From: Varanus komodoensis
Lineage: Eukaryota; Chordata; Lepidosauria; Squamata; Varanidae
Direction: 5' to 3'
Length of the DNA: 64,000 nucleotides
Assembly: GCF_004798865.1 (NCBI RefSeq)
Contig: NW_025335568.1
Span: forward strand, 25,408,961-25,472,960
Position numbers and translations under genes: made by a program
Shown here: piece by piece, positions 47,130 through 57,344 of the stretch
Layout of the letters: each line of letters opens with the position of its first letter
Position numbering within the stretch: the stretch's first letter is position 1
Notes under the pieces: generated by a model
Databases searched by the model: none
What the model saw: the letters and a program-made list of their open reading frames with translations, nothing else
What the model was told of the DNA's origin: nothing

Positions 47130-47830
47130 CTATCTTAAAAATCAATCAGGGGAACCAAAAAATGATCGGCCAGTTAAAAATTTTCTCCTTTTTACTATAT
47201 GGAGTTGGATGGAATGTCTCAGCAGCTTTAGCTAGGCTGGAAATGATACAGCCTTCATTTCTACATGCTCTCTTGCAAGCCCCTAATTTCTAATCTACTG
47301 TTGGAATCAGTCTGCAGTCAACTATCTCTTATGGCTTGAGCAGCTGTAGTAAAATTAAAACTTGTTTAATTAGATTATAAGTCTTTACCTGAGCTGTTAA
47401 AGTGATCCCCATAAATCAGCCTGGGTAAGTTAATGGAGGATATGTTGCTGAGTCAAGGGTTTAATCTTCTTCAGCTTGTCCCAACTTATATTTCTAATGT
47501 TAGAGAGAAGGCTTTGGAATCATTGAGATTAGACCAGGAGGCTATTAATCTAGATGCTAGGAGATAATGCTCCCCTCTTTTTGGGGGGCTTCTCAGCCCC
47601 TTTTTCTTGTTCTACCAAGTGATTTTACCTTTTTAACAGTTCTGTGTTGTTGCCAATGCTTTTTCCTGGCTAGAGTAAATGTTCTATCAGTCGCAGAATG
47701 GTTAGGCCACTGTGAGGGCATTAGCTACTCCCAAAGACTTGGCAAGGGTGTGCTCGAAACTTTACCACACTTGCCACTTATATTCTTTTGCAAGATCAAG
47801 CTTTATATTACCTTTACTGAGTAAGTTCCC
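47130..47830 (+). mobile_element. Non-LTR retrotransposon C-terminal fragment, clade unclear
   Basis: The plus strand gives LLYGVGWNVSAALARLEMIQPSFLHALLQAPNF-like sequence around 47,197-47,290. Near 47,710-47,790 it gives 'CEGISYSQRLGKGVLETLPHL'. This is the order of the RT thumb and the Cys-rich GRYQGIPYS...ETLPHL tail found in some reptilian non-LTR elements. Several frames are needed, so it is decayed. I cannot assign the clade with certainty. Confidence 0.4.
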
Positions 47831-47834
47831 TCAC

Positions 47835-48475
47835 TGCTTACATGATTTCCATCTGTCATTTCTTTTGGCTGGCAACAATACATATTTCACCATGCCTACA
47901 GTAAAGTTTATATTTGTGCCCTCAAAACTAGAGAGGCATATGTTAAAACATTCCTGGGGTTAAGTATCAGTGAGGCTACTTGAGGTTTTGTCAAGGTGCC
48001 TTGGGGCATGTAGGCACTCTGATTTTGGAATAGAAACAGGAACAGGATGTGCCAGTTAGCTTTAGGGCTCCTCTGAACAGATTGGTGGATATAACTGTTC
48101 CAGATAAAATAATCAAGGATACAGAAGAACAAGGATTGCTGGAAAAGAAATGGGTTGGTCTCTACAACTAGAATGGCTTCTACAATTCATTAATATTACT
48201 AATCTTTGAGTTCTTTAAGAGTATTAATAAGCATATGAAGGTAATCTGTATACAGTTGCATACCTGGTCTTTTAGAAGGGTCTTGACAGCTTCTTTCAGA
48301 AAATGTAAGCCTTGCCCAAATTAGAAGAAACACCTGTATAAGATGAATGCAAAGAAACAATATGGGATGAGATATCCAATTTTTAGAAGTACTTCATGAA
48401 AAAAAATTAAGACCAACAATTAAAAAGCACTAAACATGTAAGAAGCAGGAAACTGATTTGAGATGCAGCTGAACC
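47835..48475. other. Intergenic stretch, no gene seen
   Basis: No exon or repeat recognised. Confidence 0.5.
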
Positions 48476-48479
48476 ATTG

Positions 48480-48895
48480 GATGGAAGGAATGTTTAAGGA
48501 TGAAATGGAGACTGAAGAGGAGCTGAGCAAATTCATTCTGTCTGTCGTTGCTGCAGAAAATGAAGATACCTGAATTGACTTTTTGATTCTGAAATACTGA
48601 AGGAAATACTGGTAACAGGATATGAAGTTCTAGATCTTACTAAGAGATTGAAAACAAATGTACTATTGGGTTCAGGTGGCATCCATTACTGTTCTTCCAA
48701 CAAATCAGGTAATGCATCTTTCAAATTGGCCTCTGTACCAGAGGATCAGTCTAGCACCAATTTTTTAAAAGTGATCCAGGGTGAATCCAAGCAATTAGGG
48801 TTAGCTTAATCTGTTCAAGGTAAAACTGTGGAAAGTCTTACTGGTGGAAAGCATTACTGCAGATAAAATTCCAGAACAGTATAAAAGGACAAGAC
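48480..48895 (+). mobile_element. CR1-type LINE, early RT fragment
   Basis: The plus strand reads DLTKRLKTNVLLGSGGIH near 48,635-48,690. It then reads ASVPEDQSSTNFLKVIQGESKQLGLA.SVQGKTVES near 48,725-48,840. These correspond to the CR1 RT blocks around 'GPDGIHPRVL', 'VPEDW..A...PIFK' and 'GNYRPVSLTS..GK'. Decayed, with stops, and truncated at both ends. Confidence 0.5.
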
Positions 48896-49571
48896 TTACT
48901 GAAGAAAATTCAACATTTTTACAAAATCAGTATCTGTCTTTTTTAGTTTTTTGAAAGTGCAGACCAGCTTGCAAACAGACATTATGCACTGGTCAAGTAG
49001 CTTTTGAAAATTCCTTGCCAGAGTCATGACATACTGTGCATGCACCTGATCTCTCTCTGACACTCCATGCATTGGAAGTGATGTTGTTAGAAAAGGCCTG
49101 CTGCTCGTACCTATCTTTTGCCTGCTGTAACTGCAAAAGACAACCATTCACAGGCTATTTTCTGAGCCCCAGATACCTTGGAAATGGCCTGACTCTGCAC
49201 TCAGAGGGCTTGGGGTAGCTTGCCCTAGCAACAAGTAAGAGTAGAACAAGGCATGCACCCCTGAGCCATAACTGATGGGAACTTCAAGCTTCTCCATTAA
49301 TATTTGCTATCTGGCTGAAGCTGCCTAGCCTAAACACAGACATCAAGACAGGGGCCACTTAGCCTAACTACAAATGTTAAAGGGTTAAGATTACAGTTTG
49401 TTCTTTGAACTATGGGCTGATTACCTGGAAAATATCAGCCACAAACTTTCCTTGATGTGACCCAGAATAGGCACAATTATAATTAATGTTAGAATCAATT
49501 GTTAGTGTGGAAATGCTCTGACACGTGTAGTTGTTAACCTATAATGGAAAGACCCTCACATGTGCAGTGAA

Positions 49572-49588
49572 AGTCTACAGTTAACCTG
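49572..49588. repeat. BovB target-site duplication, 3' side
   Basis: AGTCTACAGTTAACCTG here equals AGCCTACAGTTAACCTG at 52,656-52,672 except for one base. The last 14 bases are identical. The pair exactly brackets the BovB copy. Confidence 0.9.
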
Positions 49589-52500
49589 TTGTTGTTAGTT
49601 GCGAAGTCATGTCCGACCCATTGTGACCCCATGGACAACATTCTTCCAGGACTTCCTGTCCTCCACCATCCCCCGGAGTCCACTTAAACTCACACCAACT
49701 GCCTCAGTGACTCCATCTAGCCACCTCATCCTCTGCCGTCCCCTTCTTCTTTTGCCATCTATTGTTCCCAGCATTAGGCTCTTCCCCAGGGAGTCCTTCC
49801 TTCTCATTAGGTGGCCAATGTATTTGAGTTTCATCTTCACTATCTGGCCTTCCAAAGAGCAGTCAGGGTTGATCTCCTCTAGGACTGACTGGTTTGATTG
49901 CCTTGTGGTCCAAGGGACTCACAGGAATCTCCTCAGGCACCACAATTCAAAGGCCTCAATTCTTTTGCGCTCAGCCTTCCTTATGGTCCAGCTTTCACAG
50001 CCATGCATTGCAACTGGGAAAACCATAGCCTTGACTATACGCACTTTTGTTGGCAGGGTGATGTCTCTGCTTTTTTGTATGCTGTCCAGATTTGCCATAA
50101 CTTTCCTCCCCAGGAGCAAGCGTCTTTTAATTTCTTGGCTGCAGTTCCTGTCTGCGGTGATCTTGGAGCCCAGGAAAATAAAATCTGTCACTACCTCCAT
50201 TTCTTCCCCATCTATTTGCCAGGAAGTGAGAAGACCGGATGCCATGATCTTAGTTTTCTTAATGTTGAGTTTCAAGCCAACTTTTGCACTCGCCTCCTTC
50301 ACCCGCATCAAGAGGCTCTTTAGTTCCTCTTCACTTTCTGCCATGAGAGTGGTATCATCTGCATATCTGAGGTTGTTGATATTTCTCCCAGCAATCTTAA
50401 TTCCAACTGGTGATTCATCTAGCCCCGCCTTTCTCATGATGTGCTCTGCATATAAGTTAAATAGGCAGGGCGACAGTATACAGTCTTGCTGAACTCCTTT
50501 CTCAATTTTGAACCAATCAGTGGTTCTGTGTCCAGTTCTCACTGTTGCTTCTTGACCCGCATATAGGTTTATCAAGAGACAAATAAGATGGTCTGGTACT
50601 CCCATCTCTTTAAGAACTTGCCACAATTTGTTGTGATCCACACAATCAAAGGCTTTAGCATAGTCAATGAAGCAGAAGTAGACATTTTTCTGGAACTCCC
50701 TAGCTTTCTCCATGATCCAGCGTATGTTGGCAATTTGATTTCTAGTTCCTCTCCCTCTTCGAAATCCTGCCTGTACTTCTGGTAGTTCTCGGTCCACATA
50801 CTGCTGGAGCCTAGCTTGTAGGATTTTGAGCATCACTTTACTAGCATGTGAAATGAGTGCAATGGTGCGGTAGTTTGAACATTCTTTGGCATTGCCCTTC
50901 TTTGGGATCGGAATGTAAACTGACCTTTTCCAATCCTGTGGCCACTGTTGAGTTTTCCAAATTTGCTGGCATATTGAGTGTAGCACTTTTACCGCATCAT
51001 CTTTTAGGATTTTGAATAGCTCAGCTGGAATACTGTCGCCTCCACTGGCTTTGTTGTTGCTCAGACTTCCTAAGGCCCATTTGACTTCACATTCCAGGAT
51101 GTCTGGCTCGAGGTCAGTGACCACCCCATCGTGGTTATCAGGGACGTTAAGCTCTTTTTTGTATAGTTCTTCTGTGTAATCTTGCCACCTCTTCTTAATC
51201 TCTTCTGCTTCTGTTAGGTCCCTGCCATTTTGGTCCTTTATCATGCCCATCTTTGCATGAAATGTTCCCTTCATATCTCCAATTTTCTTGAAGAGATCTC
51301 TGGTCCTCCCTATTCTATTGTTTCCTTCTATTTCTTTGCACTGTTCATTTAAGAAGGCATTCTTATCTCTTCTAGCTATTCTCTGGAATTCTGCATTCAA
51401 CTGTTTGTATCTTTCTCTTTCTCCCTTGCCTTTCACTTCCCTTCGTTCCTCAGCTATTTGTAAAGCTTCCTCAGGCAGCCATTTTGCTTTCTTGCATTTC
51501 TTTTTCTTTGGGATGGTTTTAGTTGCTGCCTCTTGTACAATGTTGTGAACCTCCGTCCATAGTTCTTCAGGCACTCTGTCTATCAGATCTAATTCCTTAA
51601 ATCTATTTGTCACCTCTACTGTATATTCATCAGGGATATGATTTAGGTCATACCCGAGTGGCCTAGTGCTTTTCCCTACTTTCTTCAATTTAAGCCTAAA
51701 TTTTGCAACAAGAAGCTCATGATCTGAGCCACAGTCAGCTCCTGGTCCTGTTTTTACTGACTGTATAGAGCTTCTCCATCTTTGGCAGCAGAGCACATAG
51801 TAAATCTGATTTCTGTGTTGACCGTCTGGTGGTGTCCATGTGTAGAGTCATCTCTTGGGTTGTTGGAAAAGAGTGTTTGCTATGACCATCGTATTCTCTT
51901 GACAAAATTCTACCAGCCTGTGCCCTGCTTCATTTTGTACTCCAAGGCCAAACTTGCCTGTTATTCCAGTTATCTTTTGGCTTCCTACTTTAGCATTCCC
52001 CCAATGATCATCATTTTTGGGTGTTAATTCTAGAAGGTGTTGTAGGTCCTCATAGAACTGGTCAACTTCAGCCTCTTCAGCACCAGTGGTTGGGGCATAG
52101 GCTTGGACTATTGTGATGCTGAATGGTTTGCCTTGAATTCGAACAGAGATCATTCTGTCATTTTGGAGATTGTATCCCAGTACTGCTTTTCCTACTCCTT
52201 TATTGACTATGAAGGCTACTCCTTTTCTTCTGAGGGGTTCTTGCCCGCAGTAGTATACCTGATGGTCATCTGAATTAAATTCACCCATTCCTGTCCATTT
52301 TAGTTCACTGATTCCTAAGATGTTGACGTTCAGTCTTGTCATCTCTTGTTTGACCACATCCAGCTTGCCTTGATTCATGGATCTTACATTCCAGGTTCCT
52401 ATGGAGTATAGATCTTTACAGCATCGGACTTTCCTTTCACCACCAGATACATCTGCAACTGAGTGTCCTTTCGGCTGACCCAGTTGCTTCATTCTTTCTG

Positions 52501-52655
52501 GCGCTACTAGTACTAGCCCTCCGCTCTTCCCCAGTAGCACATCTTCCGGCCTCATATCTTTTTGCCTTTTGGCACTGTCTATGGGGTTTTCATGGCAAAG
52601 ATACTGGAGTGGGTTGCCATTTCCTTCTCCAGTGGATCACGTTTTGTCAGCCTGT
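49589..52655 (-). mobile_element. BovB (RTE-clade) LINE, essentially full length
   Basis: This 3,067-bp copy is bounded by a 14-17 bp target-site duplication. Its 3' end (left) is the classic BovB terminus, read in reverse as 'GGGTCGGACATGACTTCGCAACTAACAACAA'-type sequence. Its 5' end (right) carries the well-known 'GATCCACTGGAGAAGGAAATGGCAACC' segment in reverse, starting near 52,640. The length is close to the usual 3.2 kb and the coding frame is nearly open, so it is a recent insertion. BovB is known from the literature to have spread horizontally between squamates, ruminants and others; this copy by itself shows only presence. Confidence 0.95.
49607..52555 (-). pseudogene. BovB polyprotein (endonuclease + RT), two stops
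   Basis: A single reading frame of about 980 codons from 52,555 to 49,607 encodes, in order, an APE-type endonuclease (TWNVRSMNQGKLDVV, GISELKWTG, then DCGSDHELL), a basic linker, the reverse transcriptase and the C-terminal tail ending MRWLDGVTEA..HGVTMGRT. In the RT, FIDYAKAFDCVDH and LRYADDTT carry the catalytic aspartates. Only two in-frame TGA codons break it, at 51,848-51,850 and 49,919-49,921; both sit where Arg is expected (the first after PKR, before LYTW), as CGA-to-TGA change would give. Other damage: the endonuclease GDWNAKVG block reads HWGNAKVG, the NQIDYIL Asp is Tyr, and the VQQGC Gly is Asp. It is therefore inactive despite its good preservation. Confidence 0.9.
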
Positions 52656-52672
52656 AGCCTACAGTTAACCTG
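52656..52672. repeat. BovB target-site duplication, 5' side
   Basis: Matches 49,572-49,588 with one mismatch; see that entry. Confidence 0.9.
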
Positions 52673-52839
52673 AAGACTATAAGAGACCATGCCCAACCCT
52701 TTGCTTTTTGTCAGCTCTGCTTTTGGGCATGAGCCATGCTGATGACTCGTTTTGCATGCAAAATAAATGATTTAAGTCTCTACTGGGTGTTGCTTCCCTT
52801 TTTCCTGATAATTGAGACCCTCTGGAGAAAAGTTCAAGA

Positions 52840-53585
52840 GCAATTTTGCAACATTGTGACAGAATTGTCCTTTTCTGAAGATATCATACTATAGGAGACA
52901 GGTATTTAGCTTTTATCATGGATCAGCGGGTAACCTCCCTATGCATATTACAGATTCAAAGATATCACCTAAGTTTATAATATTCCTGGTATTAACAGAG
53001 TACTCTGTGGTACTCTGTCAGTTCATCTGTTGCTGCAAAATCTCAAGCAATTTCTACGTTGCATAATATAGGAACATAAAACATAGGAATGCCAAGTGAT
53101 TACAATGAATGCCCCCCCCACCGGAGTACAGTCTTAATATTAAAACATTTACTTAATAGTATTTCTGAGCTGAGAACAAAATGGAGCAGAGAAGTCAAGA
53201 AAGACAGTGGCTTCTGAAAACAAATGTAAAGTCCTTTAAGAACTGACTTTGGATTCTGTGAGAAGTGGAATGCCCTGTAGTTTACATCTCATATTTTTTT
53301 AAGCAATGACTGGCAATGTTTTTGATTTATTACTAGTCAGCTTTGCTGAGCCATAGTTCCCTTCAAAACAGCCTACTGTTGCCTATTTCTTTTTTATAGC
53401 TCCTGTTAACTTTTATAAAATTTATATTATTTGCATTGCAAACTGAACATATAAGTTTAGCAGTTATTCTTCTTTTTCTTAACTTTCTCATCTGGAACAC
53501 ATGTTATTGCTTTCCTGATATCAGCTGGGAAAATCTCTTCCTTCTCATGGCAGCTTCCTAGGTCAGTCAAGCCATATCACGTTAG
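52840..53585. other. Intergenic stretch, no gene seen
   Basis: A C8 run near 53,113. No exon or repeat recognised. Confidence 0.5.
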
Positions 53586-53588
53586 CAT

Positions 53589-56245
53589 AAATTTATTTAT
53601 TTATTTGGAATTCTTGTATGCCGCCCCATTCGCATAAGCCTCGGGGCAGCTTCCAACAAATAAATAAATATCTATACAAATACATAAACTGGAAACATCT
53701 TGGCATAATAATTTAAAACCAATAAATAAAATCAACAATTATTAAAATAACATTTAAATAAAAAGGTCTTGGCCTGGCACCAAAAAACAAATAATGACGG
53801 CGCTAGGCGGACCTCTCTGGGGAGCGCATTCCATAAGTGGGGCGCCAGCGCAGAGAAGGCTTTCCTCCGGGTACTCACCCTCCTGATGTCTTTCATGGAG
53901 GGCTCCCGGAGAAGGGCCTCCGTCACCAATCTCAAGGGGCGGGAGGGCAAATATGGACGCAGGCGCTCCTTTAGATAACCAGGTCCCAAGCTGTTAAGGG
54001 CTTTATAGGTGATAACCAGTACCTTGAATTGGGCCTGGACTTTGATGGGGAGCCAGTGAAGCTGACGGAGGACTGGGGTTATATGAGAACAATGCCCAGT
54101 CCCCATCAGCAACCTGGCAGTTCTATTTTGCACCATCTGAAGTATCCGGACCATCTTCAAGGGCAGCCCCACATAGAGCATGTTACAGAAGTCTAATTGG
54201 GAAGTAACCAATGCATGTGTCACTGTCGCTAGGCAATCGTTCTCCAGGCAGGGACGCAGCTGATGGATCAGCCGAAGCTGAAGGAAAGTGCTCCTCGCCA
54301 CCGCAGTCACCTGAGCTTCCAACGACAGCTCTGGGTCGAGGAGCACTCCCAAGTTGCGGACCCTGTCCTTAAGAGGGACCCTAACCCTACCCCGAAGCCC
54401 GAACTGTTTACCAACAGGACCTCCGTCTTGTCTGGACTGAGCTTCAGTTTATTGGCCCTCATCCAGCCCATTACCTTGGCCAGACACTGGTTCAGCACAG
54501 CCACTGCCTCACCTGGATTGCTGGAAAACGAGAGGTAGAGCTGGGCATCATCAGCGTACTCATGATTCCACAGCCCACACCTCCTAATGACCTCTCCCAG
54601 CGGTTTCATGTAGATGTTAAATAGCTAGGGGGACAAAATGGATCCCTGCAGAACTCCATGGCATAGCTGCCATGGTGCAGAGCCATAGTCCCCCAGCACC
54701 ACCTTCTGGAATTGGCCATTGAGATAGGAGTGGAACCAATGCAAAGCAGTGCCTCCTACTCTCAGTCTCGCTAGCCTATCCAGGAGGATACCATGGTCGA
54801 TGGTATTGAAAGCTGCTGAGAGGTCCAGGAGGACCAACAGGGACGCACTCCCCGTCTCTCTCCCTGCACAGGTCATCATACTGGGAGACCAAGGCAGATT
54901 CAGTACCATACCTGGGTCTGAAGCCAGACTGAAATGGGTCCAGATAATCAGTCTCATTCAAGAGTGCTTGGAGTTGTCCCACTATCACCGACTCTAACAC
55001 CTTGCCCAGGAACAGGATGTTGGCCACCGATCTATAATTGGTGACCATCTCTGGATCCAGGGATGCCTTCTTTAGGACTGGCTGGACTACCTCCTCCTTT
55101 AGAGGGGCAGGTACCTGGCCATCCCTCAGAGAGGCGTTGACAACCTCCAGGATCCTGGCCCCTATCCCGTGCTTGGCTTTGTTAAGTAGCCATGATGGGC
55201 AAGGGTCCAATAAGCAGGTGGTGGGACGTACTTGTCCGAGCACCTTGTCCACATCATCAGGCTGCAATAACTGGAACTCATCCATCAATTTTGAACCAGG
55301 CGGCAACATTAGCACCTCCCCTGAAGGTTCTGAGTCAATTTTCTCCTTAAAATGCTTGGCAAAGTCGTCACAGTGGGCCATCGTGGGCGGTATGGGGTCT
55401 TTCTTGGGGCCTGGATGAACCAGCCCTTGTACCACCTGAAAGAGCTCCGCTGGATGGCATTGTGAGGAGGCAATGGAAGCAAAGAAGAATTTCTTTTTTG
55501 CCGCCCTCACCGCCACAGCATAAGCTCGATAGTGAGCTCTCAAGTGTGTTCGGTCAGATTCATCCCGTGATTTCCTCCACCTACGCTCTAGACATCTCCC
55601 AACCCGCTTCATCGCCCGTAATTCAGGTGTATACCAGGGGAATGAATGGGCTCTGCCAGGTGGGAGAGGATGCTTAGGAGCGATTGTGTCAATAGCCCTG
55701 GTCATTTCCCCATTCCACAGTTCGACCAGAGCATCGACAGGAGCACCAGCCTTATCAACCGGAAATTTCTCCAGAGCCTTCAGGAATCCATCAGGATCCA
55801 TCCGGCTCTGGGGGTGGATCAACACAATCGGGTCCGCACCTTTACAGAGGGAAAGGCCGCTCTCGAGCTCAAACCTCAAGTGGAAGTGATCTGACCATGA
55901 CAGGGGAGTCAGACATAAATTCCTCACCCTCAGATCCCCCTCTTCCTGCCCCGTCGAGAAAACCAGGTCCAGAGTGCATCCACGTTCATGGGTCGGGCCA
56001 ATGACATGTTGAGACAGCCCCATGGCCGTCATGGAGGCCATGAAGTCCTGAGCCGCCCTGGTCAGAACAGTCTCGGCATGGAGATTGAAGTCCCCCAGGA
56101 CCACCATCCTGGGGGTCCTCAACACCAGGTCCGAGACGATCTCCGTCAGCTCAGGCAGGAAGTCTGTTGGGCAGAAGGGTGCACGGTACACCAACAGAAT
56201 CCCCAATCTGTCTCGGTCCCCCAACACCAAATAGAGGCACTCTAG
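53589..56245 (-). mobile_element. L2-clade LINE, 2.65 kb, 5'-truncated
   Basis: The longest L2 in the window. It starts (3' end, left) with an ATTT tail and 'GCCGCCCCATTCGCATAAGCCTCGGGGCAGC'. It then carries the whole reverse transcriptase and roughly the last half of the endonuclease. Similarity to the family ends near 56,245, in the 'LECLYLVLGDRDRLG' block of the endonuclease, so ORF1 and the endonuclease N-terminus are missing. No obvious target-site duplication was seen. Confidence 0.85.
53732..56245 (-). pseudogene. L2 ORF2 (endonuclease part + RT), broken
   Basis: The frame at 54,776-56,290 encodes the endonuclease C-terminal half (MVVLGDFNLH with the catalytic DxN, then LSWSDHFHL with the SDH box). 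It continues with the linker and RT fingers (VTNYRSVANILFLGKVLE, FQSGFRPRYGTESALVSQYDD). Near 54,850 a frameshift moves the reading into 54,625-54,957, which holds LLVLLDLSAAFNTIDH. An in-frame TAG just after SILSP, near 54,625, precedes MKPLGEVIRRCG and YADDAQLYLSF. A further frameshift near 54,340 leads to the last frame, 53,732-54,352, with the C-terminal tail. Three or so breaks; Asn replaces one family-typical Asp in LSAAFNT, a catalytic position. Not active. Confidence 0.8.
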
Positions 56246-56600
56246 ACTCAGAGATAAATTTCTCTGTTGAAAATCTTCTGTTAGAATCAAAGTGATTCAA
56301 ACTTAATACATAAATACCTTTTGTTTCTCTAGGAAAATCATACATTTATGTGAAAAGTATGCTTATGAGAAATGTGTGGAAAACCAAGTAACTCTCATTT
56401 AAATATTTGCAGGATAGCCTTTTATGTAGGCTGTTGCAGGAGTCTTGTTTCTGAAACAAACACTTATCCCAGTGGGCTCCAGTCTATGAAAGCTTGTTAT
56501 AATAAACTTAATCTTTAAAGTGCCACAGAATGCAAAATTTAGGCTGATTAAAGCAAAAAAGGGTAGTGATGAGCCTTAAAAGGATCTCTCCAAACTGGAT

Positions 56601-56624
56601 AAATGGGCATTAATATGCCCATTT
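56601..56624. repeat. Perfect 10-bp inverted repeat, 4-nt loop
   Basis: AAATGGGCAT at 56,601-56,610 pairs with ATGCCCATTT at 56,615-56,624 around the loop TAAT. Confidence 0.85.
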
Positions 56625-56630
56625 GTGTAG

Positions 56631-56720
56631 ATAAAGTGTAAGGAAAGTACACTTAATATGTACATATAATTGTGTATATTATTGTGTATATGTACATATA
56701 ATAAAGTGTAAGGAAAGTAC
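56631..56720 (+). repeat. Exact 20-bp direct repeat around an AT-rich core
   Basis: ATAAAGTGTAAGGAAAGTAC occurs at 56,631-56,650 and again at 56,701-56,720. The 50-bp core between them consists of two TGTACATATAAT and TTGTGTATAT-type units. A small local duplication. Confidence 0.85.
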
Positions 56721-57344
56721 AAAACAAGACACTATGGGGCAAACATTTTCACTTCACATCAGCTTTGATATCTGGTATGGGGTTGCGGTAGGTAGCACAA
56801 TGGGAATGTAGTGGTAGCTAGTGCATTCATGTTGGGGACCTTTAGGAAAGGAAGAACAACAGAATAATACAGTCAATACTTTAATGCCTTCATGCACACA
56901 TATGTTGTTATCATTCTTGAAATACTGTGTATGAGTTTAGTCATTACACTTCAGAAGGGATATTTTAGAGTTGGAAAAGGGGAATCAAAATGATCAGGAG
57001 ACTGTGGTAACTCCCATTTGAAGAAACATTGCGAAATTAAACTTTTCATCTAAAAAGGAGACATATGGTAGAATATACAAAACTGTATGCAAGGTAAAAA
57101 AACAGAAAAAAAGAATCAGAGTCATACAATGTAACTGAATGGTAGGATACTCAAGAAAGACAAAAAGTATTCCTTCACATTGCACATAATTAAATTGCAG
57201 AATTCACTAACACCAGATGTAGAGGTGGCTGCTAATGAACTACTTTACTCTCTTATTCAGCAATGCATAGAGAATCAGCTACTAGTCATGATGGTTATAT
57301 ATAAACTCCAGTTTCAGAGGCACTATTCCTTTTAATAACATGTA

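Larger units (their letters stand above)
49250..52835 (+). mobile_element. Probable solo LTR fossil interrupted by BovB
   Basis: If the BovB copy is removed, the flanks join into sequence shaped like an LTR: a long promoter-like part (49,250-49,588), a TATAAGAG box at 52,678-52,685, AATAAA at 52,762-52,767 (84 bp on) and a pyrimidine-rich U5-like end with 'CTGGGTGTTGCTTCCC'. The last motif is echoed in the LTR-like sequence at 43.4 kb. No internal region was found, so it would be a solo LTR. Ends are uncertain. It predates the BovB insertion. Confidence 0.4.
56250..57340. other. Intergenic stretch with local repeats
   Basis: No exon recognised. Contains a 10-bp-arm hairpin and an exact 20-bp direct repeat described separately. 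Confidence 0.5.

Noticed and set aside
49599-50492. A 297-codon plus-strand frame
   Set aside because: It is the antisense of the BovB polyprotein on the minus strand, whose homology is clear.
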